NCBI RefSeq assembly: GCF_013393385.1
Contig: NZ_AP023239.1
Span: forward strand, 2,356,001 to 2,420,000
Source: Paenibacillus sp. URB8-2
Lineage (GTDB): Bacteria; Bacillota; Bacilli; Paenibacillales; Paenibacillaceae
Reading direction: 5' to 3'
Length of the DNA: 64,000 nt
Shown here: in pieces, positions 42,759 through 51,699 of the stretch
How positions within the stretch are numbered: position 1 is the first letter of the stretch
How the letters are laid out: every line of letters begins with the position of its first letter
The notes under the pieces: generated by a model
Database searches by the model: none
What the model was told of the DNA's origin: nothing
Seen by the model: the letters and a program-made list of their open reading frames with translations, nothing else
Made by a program: the position numbers and the translations under genes

Positions 42759-43367
42759 ATGAAGATAGCAAACCGTAGAAACCTGATGATTGCCGTTATA
42801 GCGCTAATTGTGGCATCCGTAACGATGATGTCGCTGCACCTCGGGAAGAAGAATGAAACCGCCTTTCAGCAGAAAGAGGCGCTGCCGGCAACCCAGGTGA
42901 CTCTTCCGGCAATCGCTACGGCTTTGCCGACCGAGAGCGGGCCCAAGGTCGGTCTTCTTGCGCCTTCCTTTACCATTCAGGGTGAGGATGGCACCACTTA
43001 TGCCGTCGGGGGAGCAAGGAATAAGGCTGTCCTGCTAAACTTCTGGGCTTCCTGGTGCGATCCCTGTCAGAAAGAAGCGCCCGAGTTGAACAAAATAGCT
43101 GAAAAATACAAAGGTACGCTCGATATTTACGGCATTAACGTCACCAGCTACGATTATAAAGCCAATGCCCAGCGTTTTGTCAAGAAATACAATCTGGCCT
43201 TTCCTGTAATGTTCGACCTCAAGGGCGAGGCTTACGCCAAATATAATGGAACCGTATTCCCTACCAATGTGCTGATTGACCGAAACGGCGTGGTTGCCGA
43301 GATCATTCTCGGAGGACTGACGGCGGAGCAGATGGATGAGAAGCTGAAGAAGCTGGTGCAGCAGTAA
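42759..43367 (+). CDS. TlpA/ResA-like membrane-anchored thioredoxin
   Basis: A 202-residue thiol-disulfide oxidoreductase. One N-terminal membrane segment (about residues 8-25) anchors it with the catalytic domain outside. The active site is NFWASWCDPCQKEAP (CxxC), and the cis-Pro lies in GTVFPTNVLI. ResA-type proteins reduce cytochrome c apoproteins or other extracytoplasmic thiols; no cytochrome-maturation genes are adjacent here. ATG start behind AAAGGAT. Length is close to ResA. Confidence 0.9.
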   Translation: MKIANRRNLMIAVIALIVASVTMMSLHLGKKNETAFQQKEALPATQVTLPAIATALPTESGPKVGLLAPSFTIQGEDGTTYAVGGARNKAVLLNFWASWCDPCQKEAPELNKIAEKYKGTLDIYGINVTSYDYKANAQRFVKKYNLAFPVMFDLKGEAYAKYNGTVFPTNVLIDRNGVVAEIILGGLTAEQMDEKLKKLVQQ

Positions 43368-43387
43368 GACTTATAAGATTAGCAAAG

Positions 43388-43434
43388 AAAAAGAGCCGTT
43401 CCCGCGCCGGAAAGCATAGGGGAACGGCTCTTTT
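43388..43434. terminator. Bidirectional terminator between tlpA-like gene and cimA
   Basis: AAAAGAGCCGTTCCC and GGGAACGGCTCTTTT form a 15-bp stem; the two genes converge. Confidence 0.85.
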
Positions 43435-43483
43435 GCCGGATTCAGCTTAATATTTTGAAGTTGACAGGACGAACCGGTTGTAC

Positions 43484-45103
43484 TCAATGATTGACTAGCC
43501 CGCACTGGCCAAGATCCAGCAGATCGGTTGTCTCCGGTGACATTTGACCCAGCAGGGCGTAGCGCATACTGTCGACCAGCGCTTCCCAGCTTGCCTCGAT
43601 GATGTTGGCGGATACGCCGACTGTGCTCCAGGTGTCCGTGTAATTTTTAGATTCGATAAGAACCCGAACCTTCGCGGCGGTCTGATCCTTTTCGTCGAGA
43701 ACCCGCACCTTGTAATCGGACAGATGCATTTCCTTGAGCTGCGGGAAGTGGGCCAGAAGCGCCTTGCGAAGCGCATTGTCGAGAGCGTTGACAGGACCGT
43801 TGCCTTCTCCGGCGGTATACAGCGTTTCGTTTCCTACTTTCAGCTTGACGAATGCTTCCGAGACAACAGGTTTTCCAGCGGATTTCTCAACAAGCATTTT
43901 GAATGACTCGAAGGTGAACAGCTCGTTCATTTCGCCCGTCGCTTCACGAAGCAGCAGTTCCAGCGAAGCGTCGGCGCCTTCGAACTGGTAGCCTTGATGC
44001 TCCAGATCCTTGATCTTGTCGATTACTTTCCGCGCCTGCTCGCTGCTTGGGTCGAGATTCAGGCCCATCTCCTGAGCCTTGGACAGCACATTGCTCTGAC
44101 CGGCCAGTTCGGAGACAAGCACGCGCTGCTTGTTGCCAACCAGTTCGGGAGAAATATGCTCATACGTGCGGGAATCGCGCAGGATGGCCGAGACGTGAAT
44201 ACCGCCTTTATGCGCAAACGCCGCGCTTCCCACATAAGGCTGGTTCACCGGCATGTTGACGTTAGCGACCTCACTCACGTAACGGGCCGTATTCGTTAGC
44301 TGCGGCAGAGAATCGCCTGGGATGCAATTGTAACCCATCTTGAGCTGCAGCGTCGGGATGATGGAACAGAGGTTGGCGTTCCCGCAGCGTTCGCCATACC
44401 CGTTGATCGTTCCCTGCACCTGGCGGGCACCAGCCTCAATTGCGCTGAGCGCGTTGGCTACGGCAAGCTCGCAGTCGTTGTGGGTATGGATACCCAGCGG
44501 CGCTCCGGGGAGCCTAAGGCCCAAAGAGGAGACGATGTCCCGGATCTCATGCGGTAGCGTTCCACCGTTCGTATCGCACATAACGAGCCAATCCGCCCCG
44601 GCTTCGCGAGCCCGCGACATAACCGCGGCGGCGTAATCGGGATTATTCTTGTATCCGTCGAAGAAGTGCTCGGCGTCGAAAATGACTTCAAGCCCTTTGC
44701 TTTTTAAATAAGCGATGGAATCGCCGATCATGGCGAGATTTTCCTCAAGGGTAGTTTGCAGCGCAGTATGCACGTGGAAATCCCATGATTTGCCGACAAG
44801 CGTGGCCGCGGGTACGCCTGCAGCCAGTATACGCTGAAGATTATCGTCTTGATCCGCTTGGGAGTTTTTGCGGCGCGTACTGCCGAATGCGGTAATTTTG
44901 GCGTGCAAATGAAGATCTTTTACTCTTTTGAAAAATTCAATATCCTTCATATTGCTTCCAGGAATGCCACCTTCAATATAGTGCACACCCAGATCGTCGA
45001 GTTTCTTGGCGATTTTCAGCTTGTCGTCCGCCGACAGACTGATACCTTCGCCTTGGGTGCCGTCGCGCAGCGTTGTATCGAAGATGGAGATGGACTTTGG
45101 CAT
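43484..45103 (-). CDS. cimA: Citramalate synthase
   Basis: A 539-residue DRE-TIM acyltransferase of the LeuA/CimA family. The N-terminal barrel has IFDTTLRDGTQGEGISL and the metal ligands in HTHNDCELAVANAL; the C-terminal 200 residues form the LeuA-type regulatory/dimer domain. It condenses acetyl-CoA with pyruvate to citramalate, the first step of a threonine-independent isoleucine route. The size and GEGISL motif fit TIGR00977-type enzymes. ATG 45103 follows AGGAGG. Two tandem leader elements precede it. Confidence 0.9.
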   Translation of the reverse strand: MPKSISIFDTTLRDGTQGEGISLSADDKLKIAKKLDDLGVHYIEGGIPGSNMKDIEFFKRVKDLHLHAKITAFGSTRRKNSQADQDDNLQRILAAGVPAATLVGKSWDFHVHTALQTTLEENLAMIGDSIAYLKSKGLEVIFDAEHFFDGYKNNPDYAAAVMSRAREAGADWLVMCDTNGGTLPHEIRDIVSSLGLRLPGAPLGIHTHNDCELAVANALSAIEAGARQVQGTINGYGERCGNANLCSIIPTLQLKMGYNCIPGDSLPQLTNTARYVSEVANVNMPVNQPYVGSAAFAHKGGIHVSAILRDSRTYEHISPELVGNKQRVLVSELAGQSNVLSKAQEMGLNLDPSSEQARKVIDKIKDLEHQGYQFEGADASLELLLREATGEMNELFTFESFKMLVEKSAGKPVVSEAFVKLKVGNETLYTAGEGNGPVNALDNALRKALLAHFPQLKEMHLSDYKVRVLDEKDQTAAKVRVLIESKNYTDTWSTVGVSANIIEASWEALVDSMRYALLGQMSPETTDLLDLGQCGLVNH

Positions 45104-45119
45104 GTGCGTCCTCCTAAAA

Positions 45120-45180
45120 GTTTTGATAGCATAGTCTACTTGAGCCGCTTCGCAAAACTGGCATCGGAAGCGTGAACTTA
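45120..45180 (-). repeat. Leader element copy B (proximal, cimA)
   Basis: A 61-base unit read on the minus strand. It starts TAAGTTCACGCTTCCGATGC, then AGTTTTGC, a 24-base centre with TATGCT, and ends CAAAAC just before TTTTAGGAGG. The AGTTTTG/CAAAACT arms can pair. It is about 93 percent identical to the next unit upstream. Confidence 0.85.
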
Positions 45181-45242
45181 GTTTTGATAGCATAGTCTAC
45201 TTGAGCCCGCTTCGCAAAACTGGCTTCGAAAGCGTGAACTTA
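45181..45242 (-). repeat. Leader element copy A (distal, cimA)
   Basis: A 62-base tandem copy of the unit at 45120-45180, differing at only a few bases and one single-base insertion in the centre. The same AGTTTTG/CAAAACT arms are kept. It lies within the leader predicted from the promoter at 45261-45288. Confidence 0.85.
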
Positions 45243-45260
45243 GCGGGAATGAATTTTTAT

Positions 45261-45288
45261 ATTATAGCATTTTTGCGCGGGAATGTAA
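45261..45288 (-). promoter_or_regulatory. Sigma-A promoter of cimA
   Basis: On the minus strand, TTACAT (-35) and TATAAT (-10) with a 16-base spacer. Transcription from about 45254 gives a leader of 150 bases containing both repeat copies. Confidence 0.55.
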
Positions 45289-45488
45289 CAGAGAACCTAC
45301 ACAATTATAATACATTTCCAGCGAAAAAAGAGCGGGAAATTCCGGCGGGGTACGCTTAAGGGCGCGGTCAGCTAAAGCGTCTCGTCCATTGGCTCTCCGG
45401 ATTGACCTGCTGAGCGGGGAGCGTTATGCTAAAAATCAGGTGGGGAATAGGCGCATCAGCAGTATTAGATGAAGGAAGAGGGACGAGC

Positions 45489-46784
45489 ATGAGCGAAAAT
45501 GTGGACCGGTATTATCCCGCAATCGGCCGGGTCATTTTGCATGTGGATATGAATGCGTTCTACTGCTCCGTCCATGAGGCGGAGAATCCGGAAGCTTATA
45601 GAGGCAGACCGACCGCCGTAGCCGGAAGCATGGAGCTTCGCAAAGGAATTATCGTCACCTGCTCGTATCCGGCAAGACGGCGGGGCATATCGACAGGCAT
45701 GCAGGTGCAGAAAGCCTTGAGGATATGCCCCGAGCTGATTGTCATTAAACCCGATTTTCATCTCTACCGACGCTATTCCGCCGCATTCATGCAAATCGCC
45801 TACAACTATACGCCGATGCTGGAGGCGGTATCCATCGACGAGTGCTACCTCGATATAACCGGATCGCGCCAGTTCGGCACACCGCCGGAGATCGCCGAGA
45901 CGATCCAGCGCAGAATTATGGAGGAACTTGGACTGCCATGTTCAATCGGAATCGCGCCCAACAAGCTGCTGGCCAAGATGGCCTCGGATCTCAAGAAGCC
46001 GAGCGGCATTTCGATTCTAAGGCTGAGGGATGTGCCGAAACTGCTGTGGAACAAGCCGTGCGGCGAGATGTTCGGGATCGGCGGCAAGACGGCGGAGAAG
46101 CTGACGAAGCTGGGTATCTACAGCATCGGACAGCTGGCTGCAGCGGATGAAGGGATGCTGACGGACGTCTTTGGCGTTATGGGTTCCTGGCTCAAACGCG
46201 CTTCGAACGGCATCGACGACTCTCTCGTAAATCCGGAGCGTGAGCAGAGCAAGTCGATTGGACACACGACGACGCTTCCCGGCGACATCGAAGGGCTTGC
46301 CGAAGCGCGGCCGGTTCTGCTCGCCTTAAGCGACCAGGTGGCAAGAAGGCTGCGGCGGCAGAAGCTTGTTGCAAGCGGCGTTCAGCTTACCGTGCGAACA
46401 CCGGATATGAAGACCATCACCCGCTCGAGGCAGCTGGAAGTTCCGACCGAGACGGCAGAGGAAATATATAAAGCGGCCTGCGGGCTGTTCCAAAAGCATT
46501 GGAACGAGGAGAAGCCAATCCGGCTGCTCGGAGTGACGCTGCACGGCTTGACTCCGAAGGAGGAGTCCGCCATTCAGCTTGATCTGTTCGATTACGAGCG
46601 ACAGCCGAAAAAGGAATCGCTGAACAAGGTGATGGATATGCTGCGCAACAAATTCGGCGAGAATGCTGTGCTGACGGCCGGGATGCTGGGCGACTCGCAT
46701 ACCGCTCTGCTGCGGAACCATCAGGCGCGCGGAACCTCGCTGCAAAAGGATCAGCTGCGGCGGCCGTCTCAGAATGAAGAGTGA
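45489..46784 (+). CDS. dinB: DNA polymerase IV (Y family)
   Basis: A 431-residue translesion polymerase. Palm residues appear in HVDMNAFYCSVHE and SIDECYLDITGS; the thumb (GIGGKTAEKL) and little-finger domain follow. A beta-clamp-binding motif QLDLF is at about residues 363-367, and a basic C-terminal tail follows. It is closest to B. subtilis PolY1/YqjH. Start ATG 45489 is behind AGGAAGAGGGA; an upstream frame to 45426 lacks a good site. No LexA box (CGAACN4GTTCG) was found upstream. Confidence 0.93.
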   Translation: MSENVDRYYPAIGRVILHVDMNAFYCSVHEAENPEAYRGRPTAVAGSMELRKGIIVTCSYPARRRGISTGMQVQKALRICPELIVIKPDFHLYRRYSAAFMQIAYNYTPMLEAVSIDECYLDITGSRQFGTPPEIAETIQRRIMEELGLPCSIGIAPNKLLAKMASDLKKPSGISILRLRDVPKLLWNKPCGEMFGIGGKTAEKLTKLGIYSIGQLAAADEGMLTDVFGVMGSWLKRASNGIDDSLVNPEREQSKSIGHTTTLPGDIEGLAEARPVLLALSDQVARRLRRQKLVASGVQLTVRTPDMKTITRSRQLEVPTETAEEIYKAACGLFQKHWNEEKPIRLLGVTLHGLTPKEESAIQLDLFDYERQPKKESLNKVMDMLRNKFGENAVLTAGMLGDSHTALLRNHQARGTSLQKDQLRRPSQNEE

Positions 46785-46825
46785 CGGAATTCATGGCGGA
46801 AATCACAAAAGCGTGGGAATACGGA

Positions 46826-46854
46826 TTGAAATTGCCGTCTTTTTATATTAATAT
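46826..46854 (+). promoter_or_regulatory. Sigma-A promoter of the ferredoxin gene
   Basis: TTGAAA and TAATAT with a 17-base spacer, about 100 bases before the start codon. Confidence 0.45.
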
Positions 46855-46928
46855 GACAAGAAGAAACGACAACTCGTCCACAAGGAACGACAATCGTTAT
46901 TATTACAGCCTGCCTTGAGCGGAGCTGA

Positions 46929-47195
<267 letters not shown>

Positions 47196-47235
47196 CTTTT
47201 TCGCCGTTTCATGGATTGAGCTAATTCAGCTCATT

Positions 47236-47283
47236 AAGAGACATCCCGTTTCACAGATTTTATCGTGAACGGGGTGTCTTTTT
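47236..47283 (+). terminator. Terminator of fer
   Basis: AGACATCCCGTTTCAC and GTGAACGGGGTGTCT pair with one wobble, followed by TTTTT. Confidence 0.85.
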
Positions 47284-47345
47284 GCCGTTCTCGGTCCGAT
47301 ATATAGTATAAACGTTGAGCCTGTTCCAACTATACGGAGGTAATG

Positions 47346-48803
47346 ATGAAAAATTCGCAGTACCTCAAGCAGTATGTGCAGAAGCATCCTGAAAATAAAA
47401 TGGCGTGGTATTTGCTGGGGAAAGAATATAAGAAGAACGGGCAGGAAGGGAAGGCAAACTATTGCTTTAATCAGGCTGGAGGCGTGTATGAAGCCTTTGA
47501 ACAGAGCAAGGTGCCGGGAGATATGCTCCGTGAGTACGAGGAAGGGCTGCTCCGGACGGCCCGTGAGCGGGAGCGGCGGACAGGCGTGACACGCAAGCTG
47601 CTGCTGGCCTTGTCGCTGTTCCTGCTTGTTCTGATGCCTGCTGCGGCCATAGCGCCGGGTAAAGATTTGGGAGTGCCGGCCGAAAAACCTTACGCGGTTC
47701 AGTCTGCTGACTTGTCCGCACTTTCCGAAGGGCAAGCCGGCCGTGGGAAGCGCGGCGGATCAGAACCAACGGCGATTAATAAAGTTCTGTTCACTGCCAG
47801 AGAGGCGGGAAACGGGCCGTCAGCGCGCGATCTGGCCGGAATACTCGGAAGCGGAGGCGGCAAGGCTCATGCTTTGACTGCCGTGCTGGGCATGAAGCGC
47901 TCGGGGAAATGGCTCCTCTGGAAAGAGCGGCTTCCCGTGGCATATACAGTGGATCGGGGGGAGAACGGACGAACGACGATCCAGTCCTACGATGCAGCAG
48001 CCTGCGCCTGCAAGCCGCCGGATGCTGGGACCCTCGCGGAGCGCGCCGCCGGATGGCAGGAGCGTCAGGAGCAGCTGGCAGCTCTCTGGAGCGCGCTGGC
48101 CGGCTTCCGCGCGGCCAAGGGAAGGCTTCCGGAATCGCTCTCCGAGCTGGCTGGAGATTTTCCGGGTAATTGGCTGGCCGGGACGACGCCGCTGATGGAG
48201 CGTGCGTTCGGGCCGCTGAAAGCGATAGCGGCGGAACGGAGCCGGAAGGGGGCGCAAGGCGCTGCGGCTGGGTCGACGGCGCCGGACCAGGATGCGGAAG
48301 CCTCAGCAGGGGCAGCAGCATCGGCAGGAGAAGGCGGAATGGAGATGCCGTTCCTGTCCCAGCCGCTCGCCATTCTCATCGACAAACAAAAACACCGCCT
48401 GGCGGTGACCAGCGGCGGAATTATCGTACGAAGCTATGAAGTAGGTCTTGGAGGAAGCCGGACGCCGGAAGGCCGCTTCGTTTTTACCGACAAGGTCGTG
48501 AATCCGAACGGACATGACAATGGGGAATTCGGCAGTAGGGGCATGCAGCTGTCAGACACCAACTATGCGATCCACGGAACCAATGAACCGGAAAGCGTTG
48601 GCCAAGACGAATCTATGGGCTGCATTCGAATGAAGCGGGACGATATTGAGGAGTTGTTCAATCTTGTTCCCAAAGGAACAAGATTGCAGATCGTCAAGGG
48701 GGGTCTTCTGCCAGACGAAACGCTGAGTTCAAAGAAACCTTTCACCCTAAACGCCGCCGGGAACCAGTCCAACCCCCGTAAAGAGTACCATTGGCTGAAT
48801 TAA
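47346..48803 (+). CDS. L,D-transpeptidase (YkuD) with cytoplasmic TPR-like N-domain
   Basis: A 485-residue membrane protein. Residues 1-78 are helical and TPR-like (MAWYLLGKEYKKNGQEGKA), followed by a membrane segment (about 84-103), a linker of about 230 residues and a YkuD domain from about 332. The catalytic site is IHGTNEP..SMGCIRM with Cys in the SxGCxR motif. It forms 3-3 peptidoglycan cross-links or anchors proteins in the wall. The second of two adjacent ATGs is used because GGAGG is five bases upstream. Confidence 0.88.
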   Translation: MKNSQYLKQYVQKHPENKMAWYLLGKEYKKNGQEGKANYCFNQAGGVYEAFEQSKVPGDMLREYEEGLLRTARERERRTGVTRKLLLALSLFLLVLMPAAAIAPGKDLGVPAEKPYAVQSADLSALSEGQAGRGKRGGSEPTAINKVLFTAREAGNGPSARDLAGILGSGGGKAHALTAVLGMKRSGKWLLWKERLPVAYTVDRGENGRTTIQSYDAAACACKPPDAGTLAERAAGWQERQEQLAALWSALAGFRAAKGRLPESLSELAGDFPGNWLAGTTPLMERAFGPLKAIAAERSRKGAQGAAAGSTAPDQDAEASAGAAASAGEGGMEMPFLSQPLAILIDKQKHRLAVTSGGIIVRSYEVGLGGSRTPEGRFVFTDKVVNPNGHDNGEFGSRGMQLSDTNYAIHGTNEPESVGQDESMGCIRMKRDDIEELFNLVPKGTRLQIVKGGLLPDETLSSKKPFTLNAAGNQSNPRKEYHWLN

Positions 48804-48937
48804 CTGCCTGTTACGATAAAGAGGACGATGAAAACAAGCACAAGCAGCGCAATACTAACGCCGACCCAGACAATCGCTTTGCGGTTGACCTCTTCTTTTT
48901 TCTGATGCATCGTAGGCGGTTTGCGTTTGGCTGACAT
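48800..48937 (-). CDS. 45-residue single-span membrane protein
   Basis: A 45-residue protein with a basic N-terminus (SAKRKPP..HQKKEEVNRK) and one hydrophobic segment (about residues 22-43). ATG 48937 lies eight bases behind AAGGAAGG. Its stop overlaps the convergent L,D-transpeptidase gene by four bases. Small basic-plus-one-helix proteins are common in Firmicutes and often unassigned. No family was recognised with confidence. Confidence 0.6.
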   Translation of the reverse strand: MSAKRKPPTMHQKKEEVNRKAIVWVGVSIALLVLVFIVLFIVTGS

Positions 48938-48986
48938 AGGGATCGACCTTCCTTTTCTCTTATCGTTAATTCCAAGTACCCTTACA

Positions 48987-49003
48987 TTGTAATGCGTTTA
49001 CAA
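48987..49003 (+). promoter_or_regulatory. Inverted repeat upstream of pyrD
   Basis: TTGTAA-TGCGT-TTACAA is a perfect 6-bp inverted repeat with a five-base centre between the small membrane-protein gene and pyrD. A possible operator; the binding protein is unknown. Confidence 0.3.
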
Positions 49004-49120
49004 AAAAAATACTATACTCCTTGTCCATGACGGTCTCCTCGGGCTGAGGCGAAAACTTTTCTTTTCTCGCGGAAAAGGCTAAAATCATTATGAAACCTTA
49101 TGCCTGAAGGAGCGAGAACG

Positions 49121-50218
49121 GTGCTATATCGAAATATTGCTAAACCTTTTTTCTTCAAAATGGACCCGGAAGCAGCGCACCATCTCGTCATCGGGGGACT
49201 GGAAAGAGCGGCCGCCCTGCCGGGAGGACGCTCTGCTCTGCGTCTGATGTACGGCGTCCCGGAGACGCCGGAGCTGGCTGTCGACCTGTTCGGTCTTCAT
49301 TTTCATACACCTGTAGGACTTGCGGCAGGATTGGATAAGAACGCCCAGGCGGTTCCCGGAATTTCGTCAATCGGCTTCGGCTTCATGGAGGTCGGCACGG
49401 TGACGCCGAAGGGACAGCCGGGAAACGAGCAGCCGCGGCTGTTCCGGCTTCCGTCCGATGAAGCGCTCATCAACCGGATGGGCTTCAATAACGAAGGCGC
49501 GGAAGCTATGGCGCGGCGTCTGAAGTCGGAAACCGGACGGAGTATTCCGGTGGCGGTGAATATTGGCCGGAACAAGACTACCGGAAACGAAGCCGCGCAC
49601 GAGGATTACCGGAAGTGCATTCGTACGCTGTATCCGTACGGTGATTTTTTTGTAGTCAATATCAGCTCGCCGAATACGCCTGATTTGCGCAGCCTCCAGC
49701 ACGGAAGCGAGTTGACCCATCTGCTCTCCGAGGTTAAGGAAGAGATGGAGCTTCAGCGCAAGGCAAGCGGCGTCAAGAAGAGCATACTTGTCAAAATCGC
49801 CCCCGATGTCAGCGCATCCGAACTTGAATATATGGTGCACGCGCTGACAGAAACGGGAATGGATGGTATCATAGCTACCAACACGACGGTTCGCCGTGAG
49901 GGACTCACCCATGAAAGAGCATCGGAGACCGGAGGACTCAGCGGAAAGCCGCTGCGGGACAGATCGACGGAGGTTATTTCCGCGATCTACCGCCAAACGA
50001 ACGGAAAGCTGCCGATTATCGGATCAGGCGGCATTTTCACCCCGCAGGACGCCTATGACAAGATTCGGGCGGGCGCAAGCCTGGTCGAAATTTATACGGC
50101 GCTGATCTACGAAGGACCTGAGGTGAACCGCAGGCTGCACGCCGGACTGCGGAATCTTCTGCGGCGGGACGGGTTCCGGCATATCTCCGAGGCGGTGGGC
50201 GCGGACGTCCAAATATAA
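49121..50218 (+). CDS. pyrD: Dihydroorotate dehydrogenase, class 2 (quinone-linked)
   Basis: A 365-residue FMN enzyme oxidising dihydroorotate to orotate in pyrimidine synthesis. The N-terminal amphipathic segment (FFFKMDPEAAHHLVIGGL) and the NISSPNTPDLRSLQ loop with catalytic Ser mark class 2 enzymes, which donate electrons to membrane quinones. B. subtilis instead uses the class 1B PyrD/PyrK pair in the pyr operon. GTG 49121 is favoured with GGAG eight bases upstream; an ATG at 49100 lacks a site. A hairpin terminator follows. Confidence 0.94.
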   Translation: MLYRNIAKPFFFKMDPEAAHHLVIGGLERAAALPGGRSALRLMYGVPETPELAVDLFGLHFHTPVGLAAGLDKNAQAVPGISSIGFGFMEVGTVTPKGQPGNEQPRLFRLPSDEALINRMGFNNEGAEAMARRLKSETGRSIPVAVNIGRNKTTGNEAAHEDYRKCIRTLYPYGDFFVVNISSPNTPDLRSLQHGSELTHLLSEVKEEMELQRKASGVKKSILVKIAPDVSASELEYMVHALTETGMDGIIATNTTVRREGLTHERASETGGLSGKPLRDRSTEVISAIYRQTNGKLPIIGSGGIFTPQDAYDKIRAGASLVEIYTALIYEGPEVNRRLHAGLRNLLRRDGFRHISEAVGADVQI

Positions 50219-50267
50219 GCAAAGGTAAGCTTTGAACGCTTATCCTTGGGAACTTATATTTCTAGAG

Positions 50268-50308
50268 AAACGGGTGCAGTCCTTAAAGAGGCTGCACGGC
50301 CGTTTCTT
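50268..50308 (+). terminator. Terminator of pyrD
   Basis: AAACGG-GTGCAG and CTGCAC-gg-CCGTTT form a two-part stem, followed by CTTCTT (weak T-run). Confidence 0.55.
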
Positions 50309-50346
50309 CTTGGCAGGAGCGGCGACGAGAGACAGGAGGAAGGACG

Positions 50347-51159
50347 ATGGACGGCAGGGATTGGGGCACTTTTTTGCTTCCTTATGAACAGACAGTGGAA
50401 GAACTTAAGGTCAAATTCAAAACGATGCGCGCGGAGCTTAAAAAGCGCGAGGAATATACGCCGATCGAATTCGTAACCGGCCGGGTGAAGCGGCTCTCCA
50501 GCATTCTGGAAAAGGCTAAGCGCCTGAATGTGCGGATGGAGGATCTGGAGCAGGGGATTGAGGATATCGCGGGTATACGAATAATGTGCCAATTCGTGGA
50601 GGATATCCGGCGTGTGGCGGAATTTGTCCGCGCTCGCAAAGATCTGGAAGTGGTATATGAGAAAGACTATATTACCAATTACAAAGAGAGCGGCTACCGC
50701 AGCTTCCATATGATCATCAGATATCCGGTGCAGACGGCCCTCGGGCAAAAGATCGTGCTGGCCGAAATTCAGATCCGCACCTTGGCGATGAATTTCTGGG
50801 CGACTATCGAGCACTCTCTGAACTATAAATACCGGGAAAGCCTGCCGGATGAAATCAGGCTGCGCCTGAAGACGGCAGCGGAGGCCGCGTCGATATTGGA
50901 CTCTGAGATGTCCAGCATCCGGGAAGAGATCCTGGAAGCGCAGAAGACGTTTGAGGAAAATTCCAATACGACGACCCAGGTGCTTCATGCGATACATCAA
51001 TTGTATTTCTACCATCTTGTCAATGAAGCGATCCGCAGCCAGGAAGAGTTCAACGAAATTTGGCAGCGCCAGGACATGGAAGCGATGAAGGAACTGCTCC
51101 TGCGGGTTCGCGCGATGATTTCGCAGGCGAAGAAAGGCGATTTGCCGGATGGCTTATGA
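50347..51159 (+). CDS. relQ: Small alarmone synthetase RelQ/SasB
   Basis: A 270-residue synthetase-only member of the RelA/SpoT family. It transfers pyrophosphate from ATP to GDP or GTP to make (p)ppGpp. Conserved sequences follow B. subtilis SasB (YjbM): PIEFVTGRVK, EDIAGIRIMCQF, YKESGYRSFH and EIQIRTLAMNFWATIEHSLNYKY. No hydrolase or ACT domain is present. It is about 50 residues longer at the C-terminus than SasB, with a helical tail. ATG after AGGAGGAAGG. The DUF309 gene overlaps it by 11 bases. Confidence 0.94.
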   Translation: MDGRDWGTFLLPYEQTVEELKVKFKTMRAELKKREEYTPIEFVTGRVKRLSSILEKAKRLNVRMEDLEQGIEDIAGIRIMCQFVEDIRRVAEFVRARKDLEVVYEKDYITNYKESGYRSFHMIIRYPVQTALGQKIVLAEIQIRTLAMNFWATIEHSLNYKYRESLPDEIRLRLKTAAEAASILDSEMSSIREEILEAQKTFEENSNTTTQVLHAIHQLYFYHLVNEAIRSQEEFNEIWQRQDMEAMKELLLRVRAMISQAKKGDLPDGL

Positions 51160-51598
51160 TCGGTTGTATGTCGCATATCTGGTCTATTTCAACCGGGATC
51201 GCGATTTTTTTGAATGCCATGAGGTTCTGGAGGAACTATGGCTCTCCAAGGAACGCGATCCGCTGTATAAAGCGCTGCTTCAGGTTGCTGTGGGACTGTA
51301 TCATTTCCGTAACGGCAACGTTCGCGGTGCGTTAATTATGTTGGAGGGCGCAGCGGCGAGACTCCGGCATTACCCGGATACGACGCTCGGCATTCATCTC
51401 GCCAAGCTGGTCCGCGAGACGGAAAGGTATGTCCGGCAGTTGAAGGAGTACGACAAGAAGCCGTTTCCTTATTACGATTTGACCATCGATATCGTGGATG
51501 GGGAGCTGGCGGTGGCGGTCCGTGCCGCCTCTCCCGGCATCAAGCCGAATATCCCTCAGCGGCGGGAGCCCCGCAGACAGCAGTCCTGCCGCCACTGA
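51149..51598 (+). CDS. DUF309 protein
   Basis: A 149-residue helical protein with the DUF309 signature FFECHEVLEELWLSKERD and YKALLQVAVGLYHFRNGN. The His-Glu pair in ECHEVLEELW is conserved. The family is uncharacterised and widespread in Firmicutes and Archaea. It overlaps relQ by 11 bases, so translation is coupled. The last 25 residues are basic (QRREPRRQQSCRH). Confidence 0.88.
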   Translation: MAYDRLYVAYLVYFNRDRDFFECHEVLEELWLSKERDPLYKALLQVAVGLYHFRNGNVRGALIMLEGAAARLRHYPDTTLGIHLAKLVRETERYVRQLKEYDKKPFPYYDLTIDIVDGELAVAVRAASPGIKPNIPQRREPRRQQSCRH

Positions 51599-51699
51599 TT
51601 AGGCAGGACTTAATAATTTACGGCACAGGGACACCCTCAAGGGGGTGTTCCTTGAGCTATTCAACCCTTTTGCTAAAGGGATTATCGGGAGGATGCAGC

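Noticed and set aside
45120..45242. CRISPR-like array
   Set aside because: Only two units, directly adjacent without unique spacers, and no cas gene in the window.
45104..45260. T-box leader for cimA
   Set aside because: No AGGGTGGNACCGCG T-box sequence or terminator/antiterminator pair is present; the leader is filled by the tandem repeat.
45300..45489. LexA-controlled promoter for dinB
   Set aside because: No CGAACN4GTTCG-type box lies upstream of the polymerase gene.
48987..49003. CcpA cre site upstream of pyrD
   Set aside because: TTGTAATGCGTTTACAA has one base too many between the half-sites for the cre consensus and is better described as a simple inverted repeat.
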